Translations under genes and position numbers: made by a program | NCBI GenBank assembly: GCA_017983955.1 | Contig: JAGOAJ010000001.1 | Location: forward strand, 186,001-250,000 | Length of the DNA stretch: 64,000 bases | Direction: 5' to 3' | Source of the DNA: Burkholderiaceae bacterium | GTDB taxonomy: Bacteria > Pseudomonadota > Gammaproteobacteria > Burkholderiales > Burkholderiaceae_B | Shown here: one piece after another, positions 26,592 through 34,752 of the stretch | Position numbering within the stretch: the stretch's first letter is position 1 | Layout of the letters: each line of letters opens with the position of its first letter | The notes under the pieces: generated by a model | Seen by the model: only the letters and a program-made list of their open reading frames with translations | Told to the model about the DNA's origin: nothing | The model's database searches: none

Positions 26592-27251
26592 ATGAAAAAA
26601 GTATTCATCGTTGGCGGCTCGGGAAAAATCGCTCGCCGTCTTGCACAGCAATTAAGCACGCGCGGCCACACGCCAGTATCGCTGCACAGGCATGCAGAGC
26701 AAGCCGAGGAGCTCAAAGCGCTGGGCTCCACACCCGTGACCGGAGACTTGATCGAACTCAATGTGACCGAGCTCGCTCAGTTGATGGCAGGCAGCGACGT
26801 GGTGGTGTTTTCTGCCGGTGCCGGCGGCAAAGGCGGGCCCGAAATGACCAATGCCATTGATGGCCGTGGGTTGGAGCTGACGGTTGCAGCGGCGCAAAAG
26901 GCAGGTATCCAACGCTTTCTGCTGGTGTCTGCCTTTCCAGAAGCGTCGCGTGGCAAGAGCGTCTCTGAGACCTTCGAGAACTACATGGCAGTGAAAAAGC
27001 GGGCGGACGTGCATCTGGCCGAGTCCGACCTGGACTGGGTCATCTTGCGGCCAGGTATTCTGCTTGACTCCCCCGGCACCGGCAAGGTGCGTGCGGACTT
27101 GGCGATTCCCTACGGCGACGTGTCGCGCGATGATGTAGCCGCCACCCTGGTTGAGATCATCGAGCGCTCTGAGGTTAACCGGGTAATTATTGAGCTGACC
27201 GAGGGCGATACGCCAGTGAATCAAGCAATTCAGCGGCTGGCACGCGTCTAA
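26592..27251 (+). CDS. NAD(P)H-binding SDR-like oxidoreductase
   Basis: A 219-residue atypical short-chain dehydrogenase of the NmrA/YwnB-like group. The Rossmann loop is VGGSGKIARRLAQ (residues 7-19). The usual catalytic YxxxK is poorly conserved, as in many members that only bind NAD(P). A middle segment, VILRPGILLDSPGTG, is typical. It follows the OYE gene by 42 bp with a ribosome binding site and is probably co-expressed with it. The reaction is unknown. Confidence 0.82.
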   Translation: MKKVFIVGGSGKIARRLAQQLSTRGHTPVSLHRHAEQAEELKALGSTPVTGDLIELNVTELAQLMAGSDVVVFSAGAGGKGGPEMTNAIDGRGLELTVAAAQKAGIQRFLLVSAFPEASRGKSVSETFENYMAVKKRADVHLAESDLDWVILRPGILLDSPGTGKVRADLAIPYGDVSRDDVAATLVEIIERSEVNRVIIELTEGDTPVNQAIQRLARV

Positions 27252-27266
27252 CTGAAGGAGACACAC

Positions 27267-27908
27267 ATGGCGTCTGCCGTGAAACTGCTGCTTGTTGGTA
27301 CCACCGGCCTGGTCGGGCGCCATGTCCTGGACCTCGCGCTGGGCGATCCGCGCGTCAGTACCGTGGTCGCTCCCTCGCGTCGACTGTTGCCGGCACATCC
27401 GAAGCTCTCGAACCCGCAGATCGATTTCGATAACCTGCAGACGGATGCCGACTGGTGGCAGGCGGACGCAGTCGTATGCACATTGGGCACGACGATGCGC
27501 GCGGCTGGCTCACAAGCGGCTTTCCGCCGCGTCGATTACGACTATCCGATGGCAGTCGCGCGCTTGGCACATGCGAAAGGCACGCCCACTTACGTCTTGA
27601 ATTCGGCCATTGGCGCCGATACGGAATCCCGATTTCTCTACAATCGGGTCAAGGGCGAACTGGAGCGAGATCTGGCCGGTGTCGGCTTTGACTCCCTCAC
27701 GCTTGTGCGTCCTGGTGTGATTAGCGGCCATCGCGAGGAATTTCGCCCGGGTGAGCGCGCCATGATTCTGACACTGAATCTGATGGGCCCTCTAATGCCG
27801 CGGCGCTGGCGCCTTAATCCCGCACCACGCATTGCGCAGACCCTGTTTGAGGCTGCCATAAATTCGACACCAGGCGTTCACATGGTGACGTCTGAGCACC
27901 TGACCTAA
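27267..27908 (+). CDS. NAD(P)H-binding oxidoreductase (HTATIP2/YbjT-like)
   Basis: A 213-residue Rossmann-fold protein beginning LLLVGTTGLVGRHVLDLAL, with VCTLGTTMRAAGSQAAFRRVDYD and NSAIGADTESRFLYNRVKGELERDL, a pattern typical of the HTATIP2-like branch. The YNRVKG segment supplies the SDR Tyr-x-x-x-Lys. Sixteen bp after the previous gene, so these two plus the OYE gene form one transcription unit. The substrate is unknown; a role in aldehyde or quinone handling fits the context. Confidence 0.82.
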   Translation: MASAVKLLLVGTTGLVGRHVLDLALGDPRVSTVVAPSRRLLPAHPKLSNPQIDFDNLQTDADWWQADAVVCTLGTTMRAAGSQAAFRRVDYDYPMAVARLAHAKGTPTYVLNSAIGADTESRFLYNRVKGELERDLAGVGFDSLTLVRPGVISGHREEFRPGERAMILTLNLMGPLMPRRWRLNPAPRIAQTLFEAAINSTPGVHMVTSEHLT

Positions 27909-27963
27909 TCGATCGTTTCAGCGACCTACCGTACAGCACGCCTACAAAGCCAATCACTGTGGT

Positions 27964-28134
27964 GTTGTCAGACTTGCGGAAGGATGCAAACTCCTCGGGC
28001 CTGTCGCCCGAACCCAGTCCAAGAATAAAGCGACCGGCGCTCAATCGATCTAAGGTCAGCGAGGCTTCCCACCCGTGTGAAGGTGTTCCTGCAAGCGGTC
28101 GAGGCCAAACTGGCAGATCGGCAATATAGAGCAT
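27964..28134 (-). pseudogene. Fragment of a luciferase-like flavin-dependent monooxygenase gene
   Basis: On the minus strand a stretch of 57 codons contains TLDRLSAGRFILGLGSGDRPEEF, the hallmark of LLM-class flavin-dependent oxidoreductases (the ...LDRLSxGRxxLGxG motif). Nothing before or after it continues the fold, and the rest of the open frame runs antisense through the neighbouring gene without similarity. It is a relic of a roughly 300-residue gene, located between the oxidoreductase operon and the siderophore-interacting protein gene. Confidence 0.6.
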
Positions 28135-28169
28135 CTGCCGTACGCAGGCAATGACTCAAGATTCGCCAG

Positions 28170-28982
28170 CTACTCAAAGTGCTCATGCGTAGCTGGTGCG
28201 GATTTACGCCAATAACTTGCCGCACGGATGCGACTTTTATCAATCCCAAGCTCGTCCGTCAGGTACTGGCGCACTGCTTTGATATCGCTATATTCCCCCG
28301 CTGCCCAGACATACCCTTCACCATCGGGCAAGGTGATCGAACGAACAGCCGATTCAAGCGCGCCCATACCAGAGGTGGTGGGTGCGGCCTGGCTAACCCA
28401 ATGAACATCCAACGTACATTGGCCAGTTAATTCCAACTTGGCATCGTCCATCACGGTTTTGATAACGACTATCGCCTTGGCCGCCTCTGGAAGTTCTTCC
28501 AAGCGCCGGCTAATCGCCGGTATGGCTGTCTCGTCGCCAATCAATAGATGCCAATCGAAGGCCGTCGGTATCACGAATGAACCGCGCGGCCCGGCAATAC
28601 CCACAAAGTGCCCCGGTTCGGCATGATTTGCCCAGTCAGTTGCAGGTCCTTCGTGATGCAATACAAAATCAATATCTAATTCGTTGGTGGCAGGATCGTA
28701 GCGGCGTGGCGTGTAATCGCGCATGGCGGGCTTGGGCTTGCCTTCTTCAAAGATCAGACCTGCTGGCCCCACCGTAGGCACATTGGGTGTTTCCCCAACG
28801 ACTTCGGGCACCATTAACTTGATATGGTCATCAAACGAGGCCGATAGGAATCCAGATAAATCATCTCCCGTTAATGTAATGCGACGCATCGAGGGGCTTA
28901 ACTCAGCAACACGCTTTACCCTCAACAGTCGTGTTTTTATGGGGTGTTGTACCTTTTGTACTTTAAGAAAATCTGTTGTCAT
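28170..28982 (-). CDS. Siderophore-interacting protein (ferric-siderophore reductase, ViuB/YqjH type)
   Basis: FAD-binding, NAD(P)H-dependent reductase of 270 residues that frees iron from siderophores. The flavin motif MRDYTPRRYDP is near residues 107-117, with LLIGDETAIPAISRRLEELP following in the NAD(P)-binding half and VWAAGEYSDIKAVRQYL near the C-terminus, all typical of SIP proteins. The PadR gene lies 29 bp upstream on the same strand. In E. coli a PadR-type regulator, YqjI (NfeR), controls yqjH (NfeF) in response to nickel and iron, so the pair here is likely a related system in tandem rather than divergent order. Confidence 0.9.
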   Translation of the reverse strand: MTTDFLKVQKVQHPIKTRLLRVKRVAELSPSMRRITLTGDDLSGFLSASFDDHIKLMVPEVVGETPNVPTVGPAGLIFEEGKPKPAMRDYTPRRYDPATNELDIDFVLHHEGPATDWANHAEPGHFVGIAGPRGSFVIPTAFDWHLLIGDETAIPAISRRLEELPEAAKAIVVIKTVMDDAKLELTGQCTLDVHWVSQAAPTTSGMGALESAVRSITLPDGEGYVWAAGEYSDIKAVRQYLTDELGIDKSRIRAASYWRKSAPATHEHFE

Positions 28983-29011
28983 CACTGTTCTCGCAAATTT
29001 CTGAAACGTTG

Positions 29012-29575
29012 TTATTGATTAGCTGGCTTTTTAAGAATCTCTTGGGCCGCGCGCTGCAATATGGCAATGACGCGGCGCTGCTCGGCATGGTCCGCTTCGC
29101 TTTTTGTTAGCAAAGCGGACCGGAATGTCTTACGCGCCTGAATGAACTCGGGCAACCAGCCAGTAGCCTCTGCCGCAGCCGCCTCGCTTTCACTGGCTTG
29201 GCTTATCCAGAGCATCTTTTTTGCCGCGTGTTTGAGGATAGCTAAAAGCGGCTGCGTGTGTTCTATATATGCCTGTAAATGCTCGAGCCCAGCAGACGTG
29301 ATCTGGTAGTTTTTTCGCTTGCCACTAAGCTCAACCTCCGCAAATCCCAACGTTTCCAATTGGCTAAGTGCGGGATACACCACACCAGGGCTCGGGCTGT
29401 AGTAACCACGCGACACATCGTGGAAGCGTTTAATAAGCTCGTAGCCGTAAGCTGGTGCTTCGCCCAAAAACCAAAGCAGCATTAGTTGTAGTTCGCCTGC
29501 ATTAAATTTGCGTCCACTAGTTAAATGGCTACTGCGTTGGCGAACGATATCCGATCCATAACTCTTCAAAATCAC
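29012..29575 (-). CDS. PadR-family transcriptional regulator, YqjI/NfeR-like
   Basis: A 187-residue regulator starting at a GTG with an AGGGG site. The PadR winged helix lies at about residues 25-100 (GELQLMLLWFLGEAPAYGYELIKRF in pieces; SPGVVYPALSQLETLGF) and is followed by a helical C-terminal domain of about 80 residues used for dimerisation. E. coli YqjI has a histidine-rich N-terminal extension for metal binding, and this protein has no such tail (only one His in the first 20 residues), so its metal response may differ. It directly precedes the siderophore-interacting protein gene. Confidence 0.88.
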   Translation of the reverse strand: MILKSYGSDIVRQRSSHLTSGRKFNAGELQLMLLWFLGEAPAYGYELIKRFHDVSRGYYSPSPGVVYPALSQLETLGFAEVELSGKRKNYQITSAGLEHLQAYIEHTQPLLAILKHAAKKMLWISQASESEAAAAEATGWLPEFIQARKTFRSALLTKSEADHAEQRRVIAILQRAAQEILKKPANQ

Positions 29576-29605
29576 GCCCCTACTTAGAATAAAGCACAGT
29601 ACTTA

Positions 29606-29621
29606 GTATATCGTAAGATAC
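29606..29621. promoter_or_regulatory. Candidate PadR operator
   Basis: GTAT-N8-ATAC at 29606-29621, about 31 bp upstream of the padR start, is an inverted repeat with the spacing typical of PadR sites (ATGT-N8-ACAT type). It lies in the AT-rich intergenic stretch shared with the next minus-strand gene. Visual assignment only. Confidence 0.35.
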
Positions 29622-29679
29622 GTCATAAGATGTTATTGATTCAAAGTTCTTACAGCAAACCAACGTCTGACTACTATGG

Positions 29680-31302
29680 CTACGGCAATTCCGTATGCTG
29701 CTTCAGCGGCATATCGTCGCGTATGGGTACGGTCTGACGCTCTATCATGCGGTGCACTAAAGGTGGGTTCTGGCCGCGGTGCAGCGCCAGCAATCGACCA
29801 AATATCTCGGCATCCGCCTGCGTGCGACGCTGATGATGACGCACATACTCGACCCAGGTTGGCACATGATAGCTTTCGGTCCAGACGCTGGGATGCTCCA
29901 AGTCGCGCAACAACGACCATTGCCGCGCGCCATCGCGCAGGCGGATGCGGCGCCGCTGCACCATCAGAGCAAGAAAGGCGTCAATATCCCGCTGTGCAAT
30001 TTCATAATCCACCATGATCATGATAGGACCGCTACGGCTTCGCAAATCCAGCTGCAAGGTGGGTTCGTTAAAGTCATCAGCTGGATCAAGACTAAGCTTG
30101 CTGAATTCAGGCAGTACGTAGCGCAGCCCCACGGCCGCGCCCACCACCAGCACGGCTCCCGATGCCATCAAGGCGCCGTCCGTCCCATAGGCTTCGGCGG
30201 TTATACCCCAGACCCAACTGCCCACCGCCATGCCGCCAAAGGTTGCTGTCTGGTATAGCGCCAAGGCGCGCCCCACCACCCAACGCGGCGTGGATAGCTG
30301 CACGGTCACGTTAAAAAGCGACAGCGTCATCACCCAACATGCACCAGCAGGCAGCACAACCAGACAGCTTAACCACATCTGGCGGCTCAGCGCGAGGGCC
30401 ACAGTGCTTAACGCGAAGACCAGGAAGCTGGCGCGCACGATGGTTTCGTTAGCCCAGCGATCACGCACCCAGTCATTCAGCAAGGCGCCGCAGATGGCCC
30501 CCACCCCAAAGCAGCCCAGCATGATGCCGTACGAGAATGCGCCGCCAGCCACCAGGTCGCGCGTGACCAAGGGCAGCAAAGCCAGAACCGATACCGCTGC
30601 AAACCCGAAGATGAAGCTGCGGCACATGACCTTCAGCAGATTGGGCGACATGGCAATGTAACGTAGCCCCACCGACAAGGCGCTGCCAAAGGATTCTCGC
30701 GGCAGCGTGCTGGCTGCACGCTGTGGCTTCCACAGCGCCAGTGCTCTGATCAAGGCAATATAGCTGACGGCATTCACGGCAAAGGCAAATGCGGCGCCGG
30801 CGAGCGCAACAATCAGACCACCCACCGCTGGGCCGATACTGCGCATGAGGTTATAGCTCATGCTGTTCAGTGTGACCGCACCCGGAAGATCCTCGCGCGG
30901 GACCAAGTCCCCCATTGACGCCTGCCACGATGGGTTATGTAGTGCCGTGCCACAGCCGATGAAAAAAGTGAAGGCCAGTAGCAGCCAGGGCGAAAGCAGT
31001 CCCACCACAGCGAAGATAGCCAGGGCCGTCGATATCACCATCATTAATATTTGCGCCACCAGCATAATATTGCGGCGCTCGAAGCTATCGGCCAAGACCC
31101 CGGCAGCAAGTGAGAAAATCATGACGGGCAGCGTGGTGGCCGCCTGCACCAAGGCAACCATATCGTCCGAGGAGGAAATGGTGGTCATCATCCAGGCGGC
31201 GCCCACAGTCTGGATGAGACCGCCAAGATTGGACGCCAGGGTGGCTGTCCAGAGTGCGCGAAAAGTAGCGTGCTGGAACGGGGCTAAGGGTGAAACGCTC
31301 AT
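29680..31302 (-). CDS. MFS transporter of the MFS_3 (transmembrane secretion effector) family with C-terminal ABM-like domain
   Basis: About 540 residues from the ATG at 31302. The first 400 residues form a 12-helix MFS, with GVLADSFERRNIMLVAQ as the motif A loop and the family pattern FRALWTATLASNLGG at the N-terminus. The last 110 or so residues form a soluble domain (VDYEIAQRDIDAFLALM, then SLLRDLEHPSVWTESYHVPTW and HHQRRTQAD) that resembles an antibiotic-biosynthesis-monooxygenase dimer fold. This two-part layout is known in the MFS_3 family, related to EntS-type siderophore exporters. Its location next to a siderophore-interacting protein gene is consistent with siderophore export, but this is inference. 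Confidence 0.85.
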   Translation of the reverse strand: MSVSPLAPFQHATFRALWTATLASNLGGLIQTVGAAWMMTTISSSDDMVALVQAATTLPVMIFSLAAGVLADSFERRNIMLVAQILMMVISTALAIFAVVGLLSPWLLLAFTFFIGCGTALHNPSWQASMGDLVPREDLPGAVTLNSMSYNLMRSIGPAVGGLIVALAGAAFAFAVNAVSYIALIRALALWKPQRAASTLPRESFGSALSVGLRYIAMSPNLLKVMCRSFIFGFAAVSVLALLPLVTRDLVAGGAFSYGIMLGCFGVGAICGALLNDWVRDRWANETIVRASFLVFALSTVALALSRQMWLSCLVVLPAGACWVMTLSLFNVTVQLSTPRWVVGRALALYQTATFGGMAVGSWVWGITAEAYGTDGALMASGAVLVVGAAVGLRYVLPEFSKLSLDPADDFNEPTLQLDLRSRSGPIMIMVDYEIAQRDIDAFLALMVQRRRIRLRDGARQWSLLRDLEHPSVWTESYHVPTWVEYVRHHQRRTQADAEIFGRLLALHRGQNPPLVHRMIERQTVPIRDDMPLKQHTELP

Positions 31303-31437
31303 AATATCGGTCCGTGGCAAAGCAAGGCTTTCCGAGTGTTCGGTGACATATTATGACAGTTGACGCGCACCAGCGTCGAGCGGGGACACGCCAAAGAAAA
31401 TTATTATTGCAATATCCTTTGATGGACAATTGGAAAG

Positions 31438-31962
31438 CTAGTTTTTGGAAAATACGACCTGCACATCCCCCCGCCCGAGCACCCGGGCCAGGCCGTCAGG
31501 GTCATCCACGCGACCAAGGCGCGTGTACGAGTACGACGAATTGAATGTCGAATAGAAAACAACAAACGTGTCCGTGCCAAACAGCATGAGATCGCCATTG
31601 TGGATCGTTCCCGGTCGGCTCGCCGTCGCAGGCAGCGCTTTGGGCAGATTGGCGTACTTCTCGTTGCCGTTGTGCTCAGCCATGCCCAGCGTCAGCGGCA
31701 GTTGTGCGGCGAACGCACGGGCAGCGGCGCTGTCGGTCAAGGTGATGGCGAAGCGGTGTTCGCCGACGGTCATCCACATGCGTGATTCCTCAGGTTTCAC
31801 AGAGGCCGATGCGGTATCCGTGACCACTACACCATGCGAGCCTAAGGTCGTATGCGGGCTGGCTTCACAACCGCCGAGCACGAGCAGCCCAAGCAGCAAG
31901 CTCAGTGTATGCAGAATTCCCAAGCCCCGAGCTTGGCAAGGCTCAGGCGGTCTGTGCCACAT
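31438..31962 (-). CDS. Cyclophilin-like lipoprotein
   Basis: A 174-residue protein with a lipobox LGGC ending at Cys32, so it should be a lipoprotein anchored in a membrane facing the periplasm. The mature part matches the bacterial cyclophilin-like (DUF/Cyclophil_like) domain, with FAITLTDSAAARAFAAQLPL and NGDLMLFGTDTFVVFY followed by SYSYTRLGRVDDP. The active-site residues of true peptidyl-prolyl isomerases are not evident. The start overlaps the end of the MFS gene by 20 bp, so the two are translated together. Confidence 0.85.
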   Translation of the reverse strand: MWHRPPEPCQARGLGILHTLSLLLGLLVLGGCEASPHTTLGSHGVVVTDTASASVKPEESRMWMTVGEHRFAITLTDSAAARAFAAQLPLTLGMAEHNGNEKYANLPKALPATASRPGTIHNGDLMLFGTDTFVVFYSTFNSSYSYTRLGRVDDPDGLARVLGRGDVQVVFSKN

Positions 31963-33175
31963 GCGAACGTGAGGCCAGGAAGGTCAGGAAGGCGGCGAGC
32001 AGCAGCACGACTGCGCTCGCCACGAAGGCGCTCGGGTAACCGCGGCTATCAAACAGCAAGCCGCCCATGGTAGAACCCATGGCGATGGCCAACTGGATCA
32101 CCGCCACCATCAGCCCGCCGCCGGCCTCGGCATTTTTGGGCATAGCTTGAGCGATCCAAGTCCACCAGCCCACAGGAGCCGCAGTCGCCATCAAACCCCA
32201 TAGGCCCAGCAGCGCTGCAGCAGCAGCGACGCCGCCTCCATAGGGAATCAGTGTCAAGGCGATCACCGCCATCACGATCGGAATAATAGTCAGGGTTCGG
32301 TACAGGCCACGCTTCAGAAACATGCCGATGATGGTAGTGCCTATGAAGCCTGCAACGCCAATCAGGAGCAAAATGAGCGACAGCGTGGACACATCCACGT
32401 GTGTCACCGTTTCGAGGAACGGCCGCACATAGGTAAACAGCGCGAACTGCCCCATGAAGAACGCCCCGACAGCCAGCATGCCCAAGGTTACCAAACGATT
32501 TTTGAGCAATCTGAAGACGTTACCAGAACCCGTCACGCGCGGCTGAGCCAGCATGTTGGGTAAGCTGACCCACTGCCAAACGAAGGCGACCACCGCCACC
32601 GGCACCAGACATAAGAACGCGCCACGCCAGCCGATGATAGCCCCCAGATAACTGCCCAAAGGGGCGGCTATCACCATCGCCAGCGCATTGCCGCCATTGA
32701 AGATGGCCAAGGCTCGTGGTACTTGACTGGATGGCACCAGCCGCATCGCCGTGGCCGCCGACATGGACCAGAAGCCGCCCACGACCACACCGATCAGCGC
32801 GCGGCCTACCATGTACATCAGATAGTTGGGGGCCAACGCGACAACGACGCCGGAAATGGCCATCAGCACGGTTAGCCCCAGCAACAGCGTCTTGCGGTTC
32901 ATGGTTCCGGCAAGCCACGCAATCGACAAGCTGGTCAACACCGCAAATGCGCCGGAAATCGCAATGCCTTGCCCTGCCAACCCTTCGGTGACATTGAGAT
33001 CAACGGCAATCGGCGTCAGCAGGCTGACCGGCATAAACTCCGAAGCGATCAGCGCGAACACACATAGCGTCATGGCGAAAACCCCGCTCCAATAAGCTGG
33101 TGGATCCACAGTTTCGCGCGGAATCTCGGTATCACCTCTAGAGGCGTCAGATGTGTTAGTTGTCATGCCATACAT
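31943..33175 (-). CDS. MFS transporter, sugar/drug efflux (SotB/YdhP-like)
   Basis: A 410-residue, 12-helix DHA1-type exporter. After a polar N-terminus of about 30 residues come FALIASEFMPVSLLTPIA, typical of SotB/YdeA-type transporters, and MYMVGRALIGVVVGGFWSM, matching the motif C region. It is divergent from a LysR gene that starts about 90 bp away, the common layout for an inducible efflux pump with its activator. It leads an operon with the cyclophilin-like lipoprotein. Confidence 0.88.
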   Translation of the reverse strand: MYGMTTNTSDASRGDTEIPRETVDPPAYWSGVFAMTLCVFALIASEFMPVSLLTPIAVDLNVTEGLAGQGIAISGAFAVLTSLSIAWLAGTMNRKTLLLGLTVLMAISGVVVALAPNYLMYMVGRALIGVVVGGFWSMSAATAMRLVPSSQVPRALAIFNGGNALAMVIAAPLGSYLGAIIGWRGAFLCLVPVAVVAFVWQWVSLPNMLAQPRVTGSGNVFRLLKNRLVTLGMLAVGAFFMGQFALFTYVRPFLETVTHVDVSTLSLILLLIGVAGFIGTTIIGMFLKRGLYRTLTIIPIVMAVIALTLIPYGGGVAAAAALLGLWGLMATAAPVGWWTWIAQAMPKNAEAGGGLMVAVIQLAIAMGSTMGGLLFDSRGYPSAFVASAVVLLLAAFLTFLASRSHVAQTA

Positions 33176-33265
33176 TTTCTCGCATGGCGGCGCCCATGAA
33201 TAGGTAATGAATTCTTAAAAGGTATATTAGCAGCACTAATTAATGCTTTGTGGGAAACTGACGCC

Positions 33266-34180
33266 ATGGTGAAACGTAACCTCAACGATCTTCTATATTT
33301 TGTGACGGTGGCGCGGGAAGGCAGCTTCACGCGTGCCGCCGCGCTGCACGGCGTGACGCAATCCGCGCTCAGCCAGGCTGTCAGCGGCCTGGAGTCGCGA
33401 CTTGATATCCGGCTGCTCACGCGCACCACGCGCAGCGTGTCGACTACCGTTGCCGGCGAACGCTTAATGCAGGCCATTGGCCACCGCTTCGACGAGATCG
33501 AATCGGAATTGGATGTGCTGACCGAGATGCGTGATAAGCCAGCGGGCACGGTGCGCATCACCTGCGGCGAGCACGTCCTTAGAACAACGCTACTACCCAA
33601 GCTCACTCCCTTATTAAGCGAATATCCCGACATTAACGTCGAATTCGACGTGGACTACGGATTTCGGGATATCGCAGCAGACCGCTTTGACGCGGGCGTA
33701 CGCATGGGCGACACCATCGACAAAGACATGATCGCGGTTCCCATCGGACCGTCATTGCGTATGGCTATCGCGGCTTCGCCAGCGTACTTTTCCACCCGCC
33801 CCACCCCCAAAAACCCGCATGACTTGGTGAACCATAATTGCATCAATCACCGTATGCAGACCGGCCGCGGGCTTTACGTCTGGAACTTCGAGCGCCACGG
33901 CAAGCAGTTGAACGTGCGGGTAAACGGGCAGCTCATTTTCAATACCTCCCCGCCCATGGTGGATGCGGCGTTGGCGGGACTGGGCATCGCGCTCCTCCCC
34001 GAGGAAGAGTTCGCACCGCATATTGAAGAAGGTCGCCTGGTTCGCGTGCTGGAAGACTGGTGTGCCCCGTTCTCTGGATATTACTTGTATTACCCCAGTC
34101 GCCGTCAGCCATCAGCCGCCTTCTCCCTGGTTCTCAACGCGCTACGCATGACGAGTCCTGCCAGCGCCATCCTCTATTAA
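33266..34180 (+). CDS. LysR-family transcriptional regulator
   Basis: A 304-residue LTTR from the ATG at 33266 (the TTG at 33248 would add six residues outside the domain). HTH: LLYFVTVAREGSFTRAAALHG with TQSALSQAVSGLE; effector domain from about residue 90. It probably controls the divergent SotB-like pump. It also precedes the isoquinoline-oxidoreductase-type genes by about 100 bp in the same direction, so it could activate those, but promoter-facing evidence favours the pump. Confidence 0.9.
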   Translation: MVKRNLNDLLYFVTVAREGSFTRAAALHGVTQSALSQAVSGLESRLDIRLLTRTTRSVSTTVAGERLMQAIGHRFDEIESELDVLTEMRDKPAGTVRITCGEHVLRTTLLPKLTPLLSEYPDINVEFDVDYGFRDIAADRFDAGVRMGDTIDKDMIAVPIGPSLRMAIAASPAYFSTRPTPKNPHDLVNHNCINHRMQTGRGLYVWNFERHGKQLNVRVNGQLIFNTSPPMVDAALAGLGIALLPEEEFAPHIEEGRLVRVLEDWCAPFSGYYLYYPSRRQPSAAFSLVLNALRMTSPASAILY

Positions 34181-34281
34181 TGAATTGACTGAGAAATGAT
34201 GGACCATTTATTTTCACGATTCCACTCCATACTGACTTGCGTTTCGCGCAATGTTTTTTCCACTCAATCCAGGATTTCGCC

Positions 34282-34752
34282 ATGACACGATTTGAAGTTA
34301 ACGGCCAGGCCAAGGACGTGAACGTCCCCGACAACATGCCCCTACTGTGGGTATTGCGTGACGAACTGGGCATGAACGGCACCAAGTTCGGCTGTGGCAT
34401 GGCGCTGTGCGGCGCCTGTACGGTGCACATGGACGGCCAGCCTATCCGCGCCTGTGTCACGCCTATCTCGGCCGTGGCCGGGCGCACCATATCGACCATT
34501 GAAGGCATCGAGAGCGATCCTGTCGGCCAAACCGTGCAGCAGGCCTGGATAGCAAACAACGTCGCGCAATGCGGCTATTGCCAAGCGGGGCAAATCATGT
34601 CGGCCGTGAGCCTGCTTAAGACCACGCCCGCCCCAACCGAGGAACAGATCGACAACGCCATGAGCGGCAACATCTGCCGCTGCGGCACCTACCCACGCAT
34701 CCGCGCGGCCATCCAACAAGCCGCCAGCCACCTGGCACTAGGGGAAAAGTAA
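34282..34752 (+). CDS. iorA: (2Fe-2S)-binding subunit of a molybdenum hydroxylase (IorA-like)
   Basis: Small iron-sulfur subunit of 156 residues that moves electrons from the molybdenum site. The ATG at 34282 is chosen over an upstream alternative because the ferredoxin domain begins at once. The plant-type [2Fe-2S] ligands are in KFGCGMALCGACTVHMDG (about residues 38-55) and the second cluster set in CGYCQAGQIM with NICRCGTYPRI (about 97-140). Stop and next start overlap by one base (TAATG). Homologues include isoquinoline 1-oxidoreductase and membrane-bound aldehyde dehydrogenases. Confidence 0.92.
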   Translation: MTRFEVNGQAKDVNVPDNMPLLWVLRDELGMNGTKFGCGMALCGACTVHMDGQPIRACVTPISAVAGRTISTIEGIESDPVGQTVQQAWIANNVAQCGYCQAGQIMSAVSLLKTTPAPTEEQIDNAMSGNICRCGTYPRIRAAIQQAASHLALGEK

